DNA of 64,000 nt from positions 19,033 through 83,032 of the forward strand of contig DBFBGR010000025.1 of the NCBI GenBank assembly GCA_048201935.1, written 5' to 3'. Under the pieces are notes generated by a model. The model made no database searches. It was not told where the DNA came from and saw only the letters and a program-made list of their open reading frames with translations. The translations under genes were made by a program, and so were the position numbers. Source of the DNA: MGBC124762 sp048201935 (GTDB taxonomy: Bacteria; Bacillota; Clostridia; Oscillospirales; Oscillospiraceae). Each line of letters begins with the position of its first letter. The first letter of the stretch is position 1. Shown piece by piece: positions 8,663 to 17,056 of this stretch.

Positions 8663-8691
8663 TTTACAACGGCGGGAAAATAGGTTACAAT
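8663..8691 (+). promoter_or_regulatory. SigA-type promoter of ireB
   Basis: TTTACA, a 17-base spacer and TACAAT lie about 30 bases upstream of the ireB-family start. Confidence 0.7.
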
Positions 8692-8721
8692 AGGTAACAA
8701 GCCGAAAGGAGGTGTAGCCCG

Positions 8722-8976
8722 ATGAAGGAGAATCTGGACTTTACCCGTAAATTCACCATCAACCAAGACCGTGGCGAGGAGATCCGCCAGATCCTCACCA
8801 CCGTCTACGATGCCTTGCAGGAGAAGGGCTACAACCCCATCAACCAGATCGTGGGCTATATCCTCTCCGAGGACCCCACCTACGTGACCAACTACAAAAA
8901 CGCCCGGGCCCTTATCCGCAAGCTGGACCGGGACGAGCTGCTGCAGGTACTGCTCAAGGCCTACCTGGCGGGTTAA
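8722..8976 (+). CDS. ireB: IreB family regulatory phosphoprotein (UPF0297)
   Basis: 84 residues, full length for the family. It is recognised by FTRKFTINQD near the N-terminus and the highly conserved NPINQIVGYILSEDPTYVT. In Enterococcus, IreB is phosphorylated on its N-terminal Thr residues by the IreK Ser/Thr kinase and dampens cephalosporin resistance; whether that holds here is inference. In most Firmicutes this gene precedes the ruvX/yqgF resolvase gene, but here it is monocistronic with its own promoter and terminator. The start has a strong AAAGGAGGTG. Confidence 0.93.
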   Translation: MKENLDFTRKFTINQDRGEEIRQILTTVYDALQEKGYNPINQIVGYILSEDPTYVTNYKNARALIRKLDRDELLQVLLKAYLAG

Positions 8977-8983
8977 GCAGAAG

Positions 8984-9021
8984 AAAAACAGGGACGAGCG
9001 CAAGCTCGTCCTTGTTTTTTT
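8984..9021 (+). terminator. Intrinsic terminator of ireB
   Basis: GGACGAGC and GCTCGTCC pair around a GCAA tetraloop, flanked by an A-run and a T-run. The T-run overlaps the -35 box of the next promoter. Confidence 0.9.
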
Positions 9022-9040
9022 ATACAGAAACTGCTATAAT
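9012..9040 (+). promoter_or_regulatory. SigA-type promoter of the lipoprotein / two-component operon
   Basis: TTGTTT, a 17-base spacer and a perfect TATAAT start inside the ireB terminator and lie 45 bases before the lipoprotein start. Confidence 0.7.
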
Positions 9041-9084
9041 GAACATACTTTGGTCCGCAGCGCTGGAAAAGGAGGGGACAGGAC

Positions 9085-10443
9085 ATGAAAAAACAAACAA
9101 GGCCCGCGGCCCTTTTGCTGGCCCTGGCCCTTCTTTTGAGCCTGACGGGCTGTATGCGGGGCGAGAGCGGAGATATGTTCGCCCTGCCTGACCCGCCGGA
9201 GGATTACCAGAATCTGGACGCCAAGCTCAAGGAGGTCCGGACCTCCATCGGCGGCGAGTCCATCGCCCCCATGTCGGGCACCAACACCCAGACCGTCCAG
9301 CTCCAGGACCTGGACGCCGACGGGCGGCTGGAGTCCGCCGTGGCCTTCTTCCGGGTCCCCAGCGATGAAAGACCGCTGAAAATCTACATCTTCCGTCAGC
9401 AGGAGGACGACAGCTACACCGTGGCCTCGGTCATCGAGGGCGTGGGCACGGGCATCTACTCGGTGAGCTATGAAAACGTAGGCGGCTCCCCGGGCAAGGA
9501 GGCCATCGTCTCCTGGCAGATCTCTGGCGACGACCACACCCTGGGCGTTTACAGCCTGGAGGACGTGGAGGCCATCGAGCTTTTGTGGGTGGACAGCTAC
9601 AGCCGCTTCCGCCTGGCCGACCTGGACAACGACCTGGAGCGGGAAGTGGTGGTGCTGTCTCTTCAGACCGGCGAGGAGGACGCCTCCCGGGCGGAGTATT
9701 ACGACTATGACGGCGCGGCCCTGGCCTTGAAATCCACCGCGCCGCTGTCCACCGGCATCAACGAGATCAAGACCCTGCGCGGGGGTAACCTGGCCGGCGG
9801 CATCCCCGCGGTGTTCGTTACCTCCAGCTTCCGGGACGCCCCGGACCAGGTGGTGGATATCCTCTCGGTGCGTGACGGCGCGCTCACCAACATCACCCTG
9901 AACACCGCCACCATGCGAAGCGAGGAGACCGTCCGTTCCTACACCGCCGTCTCCGGCAGCGACATCGACCGAGACGGCGTGATGGAGGTGCCCCTGCCCG
10001 TCCTGGCCCGGAAGGCCAGCGGCGTCAGCGACGACTTCTGGCTGCTGGAGTGGCGGCAGTTCGACGACCGGGGCAGGCCCCACCAGGTGCTCACCACCTT
10101 CCATAACGTCACCGACGGCTGGTATTTCGACGTGCCAGACAGCTGGACCCACCGGCTGGTCATCTCCCGCCAGGACTCGGTCAGCGCCGGTGAGCGGGGC
10201 GTGGCCTTCTCCCTGTGGCAGGGCGACGACCGCCCGGCCAAGACCTTCCTGGTCCTCTATAAGATCACCGGGGCCAACCAGCAGAGCTGGGCCGGTGAGG
10301 GGGACCGCCAGGTGATCTACAGCGATTCCACCGCCACCTACGCCTTCGAGCTCATGCCCCAGGTCTGGGACACCGGCCTCACCGGCGAGGACATCATCAG
10401 CCGCTTCCACATCATCCGGACCGAGTGGTCCACCGAGAACTGA
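9085..10443 (+). CDS. Lipoprotein with FG-GAP/VCBS-like Asp-rich repeats
   Basis: 452 residues. A lipoprotein signal with lipobox LTGC near residue 22 places it outside the membrane. Several segments repeat a calcium-loop-like pattern (DLDADGRLESAV, DLDNDLEREVVV, DIDRDGVMEVPL), as in FG-GAP/VCBS beta-propeller proteins. The ribosome-binding site AAAAGGAGGGG precedes the ATG. It is followed within 20 bases by a response regulator and then a histidine kinase, so it probably acts as an extracytoplasmic partner or target of that signal system. The exact role is unknown, and the propeller assignment rests on the repeat pattern only. Confidence 0.8.
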   Translation: MKKQTRPAALLLALALLLSLTGCMRGESGDMFALPDPPEDYQNLDAKLKEVRTSIGGESIAPMSGTNTQTVQLQDLDADGRLESAVAFFRVPSDERPLKIYIFRQQEDDSYTVASVIEGVGTGIYSVSYENVGGSPGKEAIVSWQISGDDHTLGVYSLEDVEAIELLWVDSYSRFRLADLDNDLEREVVVLSLQTGEEDASRAEYYDYDGAALALKSTAPLSTGINEIKTLRGGNLAGGIPAVFVTSSFRDAPDQVVDILSVRDGALTNITLNTATMRSEETVRSYTAVSGSDIDRDGVMEVPLPVLARKASGVSDDFWLLEWRQFDDRGRPHQVLTTFHNVTDGWYFDVPDSWTHRLVISRQDSVSAGERGVAFSLWQGDDRPAKTFLVLYKITGANQQSWAGEGDRQVIYSDSTATYAFELMPQVWDTGLTGEDIISRFHIIRTEWSTEN

Positions 10444-10463
10444 CCGAAAGGAAGGGACCAGCC

Positions 10464-11159
10464 ATGAAAAAGGTTTTGGTTTTGGAGGACGAGACCAACA
10501 TCCGCAGCTTTGTGGTCATCAATCTCAAGCGGGCGGGCTACGAGACCTTCGAGGCGGGCACCGGGGACGAGGCCCTGGCCCAGCTCAAGGCCCACCCCGA
10601 CATCCAGGTCGCGCTGCTAGACATCATGGTCCCCGGCGACATGGACGGCTTTGAGGTCTGCCGCCGCATCCGGGCCGGCAATTCCAAGATCGGCATCATC
10701 ATGCTCACCGCCCGGACCCAGGAGATGGATAAAGTTACTGGGCTGATGACCGGCGCGGACGACTACGTGACCAAGCCCTTTTCTCCCGCCGAGCTTACCG
10801 CCCGGGTGGACGCCATCTGCCGCCGCATGGGCGGTGGGGAGACCGCCGCCGTGGACGATGGGGTCATCAACAACCCGCCCTTCCTGCTGAACACCCGCAA
10901 CCGTACCCTGGAGAAAAACGGCCAGCGTGTGAAGCTGACCCAGGTGGAGTACTCCATCATGAAGCTCTTTATGGATAACCCCGGCAAGGCCCTGTCCCGG
11001 GAGGAGATCTTGAGCTCTGTCTGGGGCGAGAAATACTTTGGCGAGCTGAAGATCGTGGACGTGAACATCCGCCGCCTGCGCCTGAAGATCGAGGACGACC
11101 CCCAGACCCCCGCCTACATCACCACCGTCTGGGGCTTCGGCTACAAATGGGGTTTTTGA
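10464..11159 (+). CDS. OmpR/PhoB-family response regulator
   Basis: 231 residues. The N-terminal receiver domain has the acidic pair in LVLEDETN, the phospho-acceptor Asp in ALLDIMVPG, the switch Thr in IMLTART and the conserved Lys in YVTKPF. The C-terminal winged helix (about 135-231) has LTQVEYSIMKLF, SREEILSSVWG and VNIRRLRLKIE. The ATG at 10464 with AAGGAAGGG is preferred over an in-frame start 39 bases upstream that overlaps the lipoprotein gene. It is paired with the kinase 92 bases downstream. DNA targets are not known. Confidence 0.96.
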   Translation: MKKVLVLEDETNIRSFVVINLKRAGYETFEAGTGDEALAQLKAHPDIQVALLDIMVPGDMDGFEVCRRIRAGNSKIGIIMLTARTQEMDKVTGLMTGADDYVTKPFSPAELTARVDAICRRMGGGETAAVDDGVINNPPFLLNTRNRTLEKNGQRVKLTQVEYSIMKLFMDNPGKALSREEILSSVWGEKYFGELKIVDVNIRRLRLKIEDDPQTPAYITTVWGFGYKWGF

Positions 11160-11251
11160 CGAGCTATTACGTTACGAAAACGCACTGCGCTTTGGAAATA
11201 GGTCCTGCATAAAACCTGGCACGAAACATTGGAAAGAGAGGAGGAGACAGC

Positions 11252-12670
11252 ATGGGCAAGACCCCAAAAAAGGCCCGCACCCAGTCCATTCGCCGCCGGT
11301 GGATGGTCAATTCCCTGGGTGTGGTGCTGCTGGTGGTGTTTTTGGGCGTGTCCGCCTTCTCTCTGGCCATGTCCAGCTTTTACTACTCCACCGTCTCCTC
11401 CGGCCTGGAGGCCCGGGCCAGCATGGCAACCCGGTCCTTCCGCAACTTCACCGAGGCCGAGTACAACAACCGCGCGGCCACCTACGTCTCCGAATTTGAG
11501 GACAAGGGGAAGCTGGAGATCCAGTTCCTCAGCGCCTACGGCCGCATCCAATATTCCTCCTACGGTCTCACCGCCGGCTCCATGCCCGGCACTCCTGAGA
11601 TCGCCAAGGCCGTGGAGCTCCAGGACATCCAGCACTGGTCCGGCGACGACCCCAGTACCGGCGAGCACATCATGAGCGTCTCCTCGCCCATCGTCTACGA
11701 CGGCTCGGTGGTGGGCGTGGTGCGCATCGTCACCTCTTTGCGCTTGGTGGACCGGCAGATCGCGCTGATGATCTTCCTGGCCCTGGGGGTGGGCCTTGTG
11801 ATGCTGGTGGTGGTCTATTTCTCCAACCTCTACTTCGTCCGCTCCATCGTGGTCCCCGTGGCCGGCATCACCGACATCGCCCAGCGCATCGCCGGCGGCA
11901 GCTACGGCATCCAGATGGAGAAGACCTCCCAAGACGAGATCGGCGACCTGGTGGACGCCATTAACGACATGTCGCTGAAGATCGACCAGGCCGAGAAGCT
12001 GAAAAGCGAGTTCATCTCCTCGGTGTCCCACGAGCTGCGTACCCCCTTGACCGCCATCAACGGCTGGGCCGAGACCATGGCCAGCGGCGAGGTCCGGGAG
12101 GGCGAGGACATGAAAAAGGGCATGGGCATCATCGTCTCTGAGGCCCGGAGGCTCACCAACATGGTGGAGGAGCTGCTGGAATTCTCCCGCATTGAGGACG
12201 GCCGCTTCACCCTCTCCATCGAGCCCGTGGACATCAAGGCCGAGCTGGAGGACGCGGTGTACACCTACCGGGAGTTCTTCCGCCGAGAGGGCATCACCCT
12301 GACCCACACCGACTGCGACGAGGAGTTCCCGCCCATCGACGCCGATCCCCAGCGGCTGCGCCAGGTCTTCTGCAACATCCTGGACAACGCCGCCAAGCAC
12401 GGCGGCTCCGGCCAGCGCATTGAATCGGCCATCCGCCGGGAGGGGAACGAGGCGGTCATCACCATCCGGGACTACGGCCCCGGCATCCCCGAGGACGAGC
12501 TGCCCCACGTGAAGTACAAGTTTTACAAGGGCTCCTCCAAGGCCCGGGGCAGCGGCATCGGCCTGGCGGTCTGCGATGAGATCGTCACCCGCCACGGCGG
12601 TACTCTGGAGCTGGGCAACGCCGAGGGTGGCGGCTGCGTGGTCACCATCCGCCTTCCCGTAGAGAGCTGA
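11252..12670 (+). CDS. Membrane sensor histidine kinase
   Basis: 472 residues. A first membrane segment lies near 18-42, then an extracellular sensor of about 125 residues, a second membrane segment near 172-195, and HAMP with its linker. The dimerisation/phospho-acceptor motif is SSVSHELRTPLTAING, and the ATPase domain has the N box (NILDNAAKHG), G1 (IRDYGPGIP) and G2 (GSGIGLAV). It is the cognate kinase of the preceding regulator. The 92-base gap shows no clear terminator. The ATG follows AGAGGAGGAG. The gene ends at a strong terminator, which closes the three-gene operon. Confidence 0.95.
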   Translation: MGKTPKKARTQSIRRRWMVNSLGVVLLVVFLGVSAFSLAMSSFYYSTVSSGLEARASMATRSFRNFTEAEYNNRAATYVSEFEDKGKLEIQFLSAYGRIQYSSYGLTAGSMPGTPEIAKAVELQDIQHWSGDDPSTGEHIMSVSSPIVYDGSVVGVVRIVTSLRLVDRQIALMIFLALGVGLVMLVVVYFSNLYFVRSIVVPVAGITDIAQRIAGGSYGIQMEKTSQDEIGDLVDAINDMSLKIDQAEKLKSEFISSVSHELRTPLTAINGWAETMASGEVREGEDMKKGMGIIVSEARRLTNMVEELLEFSRIEDGRFTLSIEPVDIKAELEDAVYTYREFFRREGITLTHTDCDEEFPPIDADPQRLRQVFCNILDNAAKHGGSGQRIESAIRREGNEAVITIRDYGPGIPEDELPHVKYKFYKGSSKARGSGIGLAVCDEIVTRHGGTLELGNAEGGGCVVTIRLPVES

Positions 12671-12678
12671 AACAGCGT

Positions 12679-12709
12679 AAAAAACGGACGGCCCCAGGCC
12701 GTCCGTTTT
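12679..12709. terminator. Bidirectional terminator after the histidine kinase
   Basis: AAAACGGACGGCC and GGCCGTCCGTTTT pair around a short loop, between the plus-strand kinase gene and the convergent minus-strand membrane protein gene. Confidence 0.9.
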
Positions 12710-12711
12710 CT

Positions 12712-13302
12712 TTACTTCTCGCTCTGCCAGGCCCGCCAATAGCTGCCCAGGTTGAATAAGAGCGGCGGCAGCAGCCCCGCCCAAAAGCCCGCGCATGCCA
12801 GGCCCCACACCGGGTCTTCAGATCCGGCGAGGCCCAGGACGCCCGCGCCGATCCATACGAAAACGCTGGAGGGAAGCGCCAGGAAAACAGACAGGTAAAA
12901 CAGCACGATCACAAGGTCGCTCTCCATCGCGAAGACCGCGATGACCCCCGCCGCCCAGCCCCAGGCCACGGCGGCCTCGGCCAGCACGCTGGCGGCCAGG
13001 TCCCCGCCCTGGAGGGGCAGAGGCCACACGTCCTTGCCGCCGAACCAATACCCCAGCGGGAGATAGCCCAGCATCAGCGCCATCGGGAGCAGCCAAAAGC
13101 ACAACGCCTCCAGTAGCCATTTGGGAACGCCCCGGGGCTCGATGGCGAGCAGCGCCAGCCCCATCAGATAGACGAGAAAACAGCACACAAAGAAGCAGGA
13201 TACGGTGTAGCAAAAGTGCGCCCCGGCAAAGCGGACAAACCGCCGCAGGAACAGTTGCCCGGGAGAGACCCGCTCCGGGCCGGACAAGGGCAGCTCATCC
13301 AT
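12712..13302 (-). CDS. Hypothetical multi-pass membrane protein
   Basis: 196 residues starting at MDELPLSGPERVS; an upstream in-frame extension reads as a shadow of the neighbouring gene and is rejected. About five hydrophobic segments are visible (for example HFCYTVSCFFVCCFLVYLMG and FWLLPMALMLGYLPLGYWFG), separated by short loops, suggesting a small integral membrane protein. I do not recognise a family. It begins four bases before the stop of the frameshifted DUF4173 gene in reading order and is probably co-transcribed with it and with the DUF2975/XRE pair. Confidence 0.7.
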   Translation of the reverse strand: MDELPLSGPERVSPGQLFLRRFVRFAGAHFCYTVSCFFVCCFLVYLMGLALLAIEPRGVPKWLLEALCFWLLPMALMLGYLPLGYWFGGKDVWPLPLQGGDLAASVLAEAAVAWGWAAGVIAVFAMESDLVIVLFYLSVFLALPSSVFVWIGAGVLGLAGSEDPVWGLACAGFWAGLLPPLLFNLGSYWRAWQSEK

Positions 13303-13306
13303 GCCT

Positions 13307-14820
13307 TCACCCCCTTGCCGCCCGGGCGGCGGAGAGGGACCAGGTCCGCCAGTCGGAGGCGTCGGCTCGGGCCTGGGCCTGCCGCAGGGCCACCAGCTCG
13401 TCCAGCGCGCCGTCGTCCGTGCCCGCCAGGTCGGACAAGGGCCCCAGCGCGTCATAGGAGAGCTCCAGGGCAAGGTAATCGCCGTTCATCACGGCGGTCT
13501 CCTGCCGCAGATAGAGGTCCACATTGTACCGGGACACCCAGAAGTCCACATTGCAAAAGTTCAGCAGGAGCCATCCCGCCACCGCCGCCACCAGGGCCAC
13601 CGGGAAGAACCGGAAGTCGGGCCGCCAGATCTTGACCAGCGCCGCCAGAAACAGCAGCGTCAGCATCCCCATGCCCCAGTAGGTGAGAAAGCGCTTGAAG
13701 GAGAGCCCGTAGGAGCCCACATAGAGGCTCATACGGTAGCACGCCGACACCAAAAACGCGCCGCTCATGCACACCATCACGGTGGAGAGGACCTGCACCA
13801 GCCGCCATAGTGCTCCCGTCTGCCGGGAAAACTGCCCCGCCAGCAGGATGAGGGTCAAATTGATGCCCGCCACCGCCACCAACTGGAAGAAGCCGCTGCG
13901 GGCATACTGGGCGTAGGTGACGCCGGAGGCGGAGGCCAGGTAGTCCGCGCCGCCGAAGAGGGCGGAAAACTGCACCGCCAGGAAAAGGGCGTACAGCGCG
14001 TCCATGGCTCCCAGGGTGACCGCCGCCACCGCCGGGTCACAGCGGGGCAGGGCTGTCTGCGCGCGCTCTGCCGGTGGCTGGGGCCGCCGCAAAGCGTAGA
14101 GCAAGGAGAAGAGGAAGGGGAAAAGGCCAGCCCCAACGCCACAGAGAGGACCGTCTCGCCCAAAGCGTCCGTCAGCCGGGCCAGGGCCCTTTGGGAGAGG
14201 AAGGCGAAGTATTCATCGGCGCTGAACAACAGCGGCAGCACCACCGTGCACACCGCCGTGGCCACGCCCAACCCCGCCAACACCGGAAAAAGCCGCCGTT
14301 TTCCCTCACGCTTTCCAAAGGAGGCGATGACCGCCACCCAGGCCGGGAGCTGGGAGAAAAGCCCTCCGAAGAACAGCCCGGCGCGTTCGGCCAGCATGGC
14401 CGGGTGCCACCAGGGCCGGCGGCCCGCGCCGGACCACTGGGCTAGCTGGACCATCATCAGCCCCAAAAGGGCCAGGGCGTTATACCCGCGCAGCCACTGG
14501 TTGGAAAACAGGGCGAAGCAGCTTGCCAGGGCCATGATGGCGGCGAAAAGGAGCAGATTTGGCAGGGCGCGAAAGCCCTGGAAGCCCTTGTGGCAAAACA
14601 TGGCGGCGTACCAGGCGGCGACGAGGGCCGTCACGCCCAGGCCGGGGATCTGCAGGCTGGGACTGAGCAGCAGCGCCGCCAGCACCGACCCCACGCCCCA
14701 GGCCAAAAACAGGGCCAGACGGTCTCTGCCGTCGGCGTCGTAGGCCTTGGCCGGGGCTAAATTGGGCGCATTGTCACAAGCCGGCGGCGTGGGCTCCGCC
14801 GGATGGGGTTGCTTTTCCAT
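13307..14820 (-). pseudogene. DUF4153/DUF4173-family membrane protein, interrupted by a frameshift
   Basis: Two overlapping frames together form one protein of about 500 residues. The N-terminal half (start 14820, MEKQPHPAEP) is multi-pass and in frame to VLSVALGLAF. The C-terminal half continues in another frame from FPFLFSLLYALRRP to the stop at 13307 and ends with the family-like tail WVSRYNVDLYLRQ and LELSYDALGPL. The switch lies at 14114-14124, in a run of four Gs and four As. One additional T on the coding strand would restore the frame. Both halves keep good membrane-protein character, so this is either a recent mutation or a sequencing error. The function of the family is unknown. Confidence 0.75.
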
Positions 14821-14841
14821 ATAAAATTCCTCTTTTCTTCG

Positions 14842-15057
14842 TTATTCCTCCGCCTCGTCCTGCCAGGCCAGGATATCCCCGGGCTGGCAGTCCAGGGCCT
14901 TGCAGATGGCGTCCAGCGTGGAGAAGCGCACGGCCTTGGCGTGGCCGTTTTTCAAGATGGAGAGGTTGGCCAGGGTCAGGTCCACCTCGGCAGCGAGCTG
15001 GCTCAGGGTCATCTTCCGCCGAGCCATCATCACGTCCAGATTCACTACGATCGCCAT
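14842..15057 (-). CDS. Small XRE-family transcriptional regulator (YozG-like)
   Basis: 71 residues consisting almost entirely of one helix-turn-helix: RKMTLSQLAAEVDLTLANLSILKNG, followed by AVRFSTLDAICKALDC and QPGDILAW. This is the compact HTH type that in many Firmicutes is paired with a DUF2975 membrane protein (yoaS/yozG in Bacillus). Here too it directly follows a DUF2975 gene by 12 bases. The start follows AGGAGGTGG. A perfect inverted repeat upstream of the shared promoter (15696-15716) is a candidate binding site, which would imply autoregulation. Confidence 0.9.
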   Translation of the reverse strand: MAIVVNLDVMMARRKMTLSQLAAEVDLTLANLSILKNGHAKAVRFSTLDAICKALDCQPGDILAWQDEAEE

Positions 15058-15069
15058 AGCCCCACCTCC

Positions 15070-15639
15070 TCAGATGGTCAGGTCGCTGTCTTCCTTGAGG
15101 GCAGCGGCCTGTCCAAAGAGCGCGGACATCACAAGGCACAGCAGCGCGGCCATACCGAAAATGGGGATGAACAGCGCGTTATAGGTAAAGACCGGGGCCA
15201 GGGAGCGGTAGTAGAAAAAGCCCCATATCATCCGGCAAAGAGCCGCCAGGGCGATGAGCCCGAAGCAGACCGCGGCGGTCTTCAGGCTCTTGGCGTTGGC
15301 ACGCTGGAAGGGGAGGCCCGCCGTCACCGTGCCCAGCACCCGCCTGGCCTGCCACAAAACGATGGCGGTATTGACCCCGCAAAAGAGCAAAAAGGCGGTC
15401 AAAACGGCGGTGTAACCGTCCCGCCAGACCCGCCACAGATACTGCCAGCATACGGTGAAGAAGGCCAGAGTGTGGTAAAAGGTCCCGTTGGCGATGGCCC
15501 ACAGCGCTTGCATACCGCCGCCTGCGCCGATGCCCACAAGCCCGGGCACCAGGGGCAGGATCAGCAGATTGCACACGAATACGATGGTCACCAGCGCCCG
15601 GAGCACCCGGGCCAGCTTTTGTATGGATGTCTCGTTCAT
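15070..15639 (-). CDS. DUF2975 membrane protein (YoaS-like)
   Basis: 189 residues from MNETSIQKLARVLRAL. Four hydrophobic segments are visible: LVTIVFVCNLLILPLVPGLV, FFTVCWQYLWR with the following stretch, the AVCFGLIALAALC region, and a C-terminal FIPIFGMAALLCLVMSALFG. This topology and the XRE partner are the hallmarks of DUF2975. The start at 15639 has the ribosome-binding site GAGGAGGGA; a longer frame upstream runs through the promoter and is rejected. The function is unknown; pairing with a regulator suggests a membrane sensor or modulator. Confidence 0.85.
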   Translation of the reverse strand: MNETSIQKLARVLRALVTIVFVCNLLILPLVPGLVGIGAGGGMQALWAIANGTFYHTLAFFTVCWQYLWRVWRDGYTAVLTAFLLFCGVNTAIVLWQARRVLGTVTAGLPFQRANAKSLKTAAVCFGLIALAALCRMIWGFFYYRSLAPVFTYNALFIPIFGMAALLCLVMSALFGQAAALKEDSDLTI

Positions 15640-15661
15640 GGTCCATCCCTCCTCGGACCAT

Positions 15662-15690
15662 ATGTTACCACCGCTGTTATTGATTGTCAA
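15662..15690 (-). promoter_or_regulatory. SigA-type promoter of the DUF2975/XRE operon
   Basis: On the minus strand a consensus TTGACA, a 17-base spacer and TAACAT lie 23 bases upstream of the DUF2975 start. Confidence 0.7.
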
Positions 15691-15695
15691 GATAA

Positions 15696-15716
15696 ATTTA
15701 TTGAAAAACAATAAAT
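15696..15716. promoter_or_regulatory. Perfect inverted repeat upstream of the DUF2975/XRE promoter
   Basis: ATTTATTG, five As, CAATAAAT: an 8-base perfect palindrome in an AT-rich patch immediately upstream of the -35 box. It has no T-run suited to termination. A dimeric HTH operator is the likeliest reading. Confidence 0.45.
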
Positions 15717-15730
15717 ATTTTTTGGAGAAC

Positions 15731-15759
15731 AAAAAAGAAGACGCCCGCAGGCGTCTTCT
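15731..15759 (-). terminator. Intrinsic terminator of the DUF378 gene
   Basis: AGAAGACGCC and GGCGTCTTCT pair around four bases and, on the minus strand, run into six Ts. Confidence 0.88.
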
Positions 15760-15778
15760 CTTGCCGGAGTGTGGCCCT

Positions 15779-16003
15779 TTACGCCGCCTGGGGACGGCGG
15801 CCGGTGTCGCGCTCGGTGTCTCGGAACAGCAGGGTGATGCACCACAGCGCGGACAGGCCCACGAGGGCGTAGATCACCCGGGCCAGGGGCGTGGTGGCGC
15901 CGCCGCAGAGGAAGGCCACCACGTCGAAGCGGAACAGGCCCACGCTGCCCCAGTTGAGCCCGCCGATGATGGCCAGGGTCAGGGCAATTTTATCGAGAAT
16001 CAC
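15779..16003 (-). CDS. DUF378 family small membrane protein
   Basis: 74 residues. The signature IGGLNWGSVGLFRFDVVAFL followed by RVIYALVGLSALW is typical of DUF378 (YuzA-like) two-helix membrane proteins of unknown function. It uses a GTG start behind GAGAGGAGGAAA. It is a single-gene unit with its own terminator, divergent from murB. Confidence 0.9.
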   Translation of the reverse strand: MILDKIALTLAIIGGLNWGSVGLFRFDVVAFLCGGATTPLARVIYALVGLSALWCITLLFRDTERDTGRRPQAA

Positions 16004-16097
16004 GCTCGTTTCCTCCTCTCTTTGGTTGGACAGTATATAGTTTGGCCGAAGAAGTTGAAAAAAACCCTGCCAGGGTATTCTATTTGCGAGAAAAATT

Positions 16098-16106
16098 TGT
16101 TATAAT
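16098..16106 (+). promoter_or_regulatory. Extended -10 promoter of the murB operon
   Basis: TGTTATAAT combines the TGn extension with a perfect TATAAT, 33 bases before the murB start. No good -35 box is present at 17-base spacing, as expected for an extended -10 element. Confidence 0.6.
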
Positions 16107-16138
16107 AAAGTGCCAGTTTATAAAATGGAGGTGAGGAC

Positions 16139-17041
16139 ATGGAGGAGACCCTGGACCTGCGGGGCCTTTTGCCCGAGATCGAACTGCTGGAAAACGAGCC
16201 CATGTCCCGCCATACCACCTTCCGCATCGGCGGGCCGGCCCGGTGGATGTTCTGCCCCAAGACCACCCAGGAGGCGGCCCAGGTGTTGCAGCTCTGCCAC
16301 GAAAAGGGTATTCGGCCCTTCTTTTTGGGCAACGGCTCCAACCTGCTGGTCAGCGACCAGGGCTATGGCGGCGTGGTGCTGTCCACGGCCAAGCTGGAGC
16401 AGACCCTGCGGCTGGAGGAGGACACGGCCATCTACGTCCACAGCGGCGTGCTGCTGTCCAAGCTGGCCAATTTCGCCGCCGACCACAGTCTCACGGGGCT
16501 GGAGTTCGCCTCGGGCATCCCCGGCAGCGTGGGCGGCGCGGTGCGGATGAACGCCGGGGCCTACGGCGGCGAGGTGAGCCGGGTGCTGGAACGGGTGGAT
16601 TACTTAGACCCCGCCGGGCGGCTTTGCTGGGCCACGGCGGCGGAGTGCGACTTCTCTTACCGCCGCAGCGTCTTTTGCAAACAGCCCTGGCTCATCACCG
16701 GGGCGCTGTTTCGCCTGGAGCCCGGCGAGGAGACGGAGATCCGGGGCGAAATGGCAGAGCTGAGCCGCCGCCGCAGGGAAAAGCAGCCCTTGGAGTACCC
16801 CAGCGCGGGATCTACCTTCAAGCGGCCCCAGGAGTATTTCGCCGCCGCCCTCATCGAGGAGTGCGGCCTGAAGGGCTTCCAGGTAGGCGGGGCCCAGGTG
16901 TCGGAGAAGCACAGCGGCTTTGTCATCAACCGCGGCGGCGCCACCTGCGCCGACGTGCTCGGTCTGATGGACCAGGTGACGGCCAAGGTGCTGGACCGCA
17001 CCGGGGTCAAGCTGGAAGCGGAAGTGGAAATTTTACAGTGA
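16139..17041 (+). CDS. murB: UDP-N-acetylenolpyruvoylglucosamine reductase
   Basis: 300 residues. It reduces the enolpyruvyl group to give UDP-MurNAc, using FAD and NADPH, in cytoplasmic peptidoglycan precursor synthesis. The FAD-binding part has TTFRIGGPARW, GNGSNLLVSDQGYGG and SGIPGSVGGAVRMNAGAYG. The catalytic Ser lies in YPSAGSTFKRP, and the C-terminal EAEVEIL holds the conserved Glu. Its length fits the shorter Gram-positive type of MurB. It is the first gene of a run leading to rapZ-yvcK-whiA, a common clostridial order. Confidence 0.97.
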   Translation: MEETLDLRGLLPEIELLENEPMSRHTTFRIGGPARWMFCPKTTQEAAQVLQLCHEKGIRPFFLGNGSNLLVSDQGYGGVVLSTAKLEQTLRLEEDTAIYVHSGVLLSKLANFAADHSLTGLEFASGIPGSVGGAVRMNAGAYGGEVSRVLERVDYLDPAGRLCWATAAECDFSYRRSVFCKQPWLITGALFRLEPGEETEIRGEMAELSRRRREKQPLEYPSAGSTFKRPQEYFAAALIEECGLKGFQVGGAQVSEKHSGFVINRGGATCADVLGLMDQVTAKVLDRTGVKLEAEVEILQ

Positions 17042-17056
17042 CGGAGGGTGGACCCC

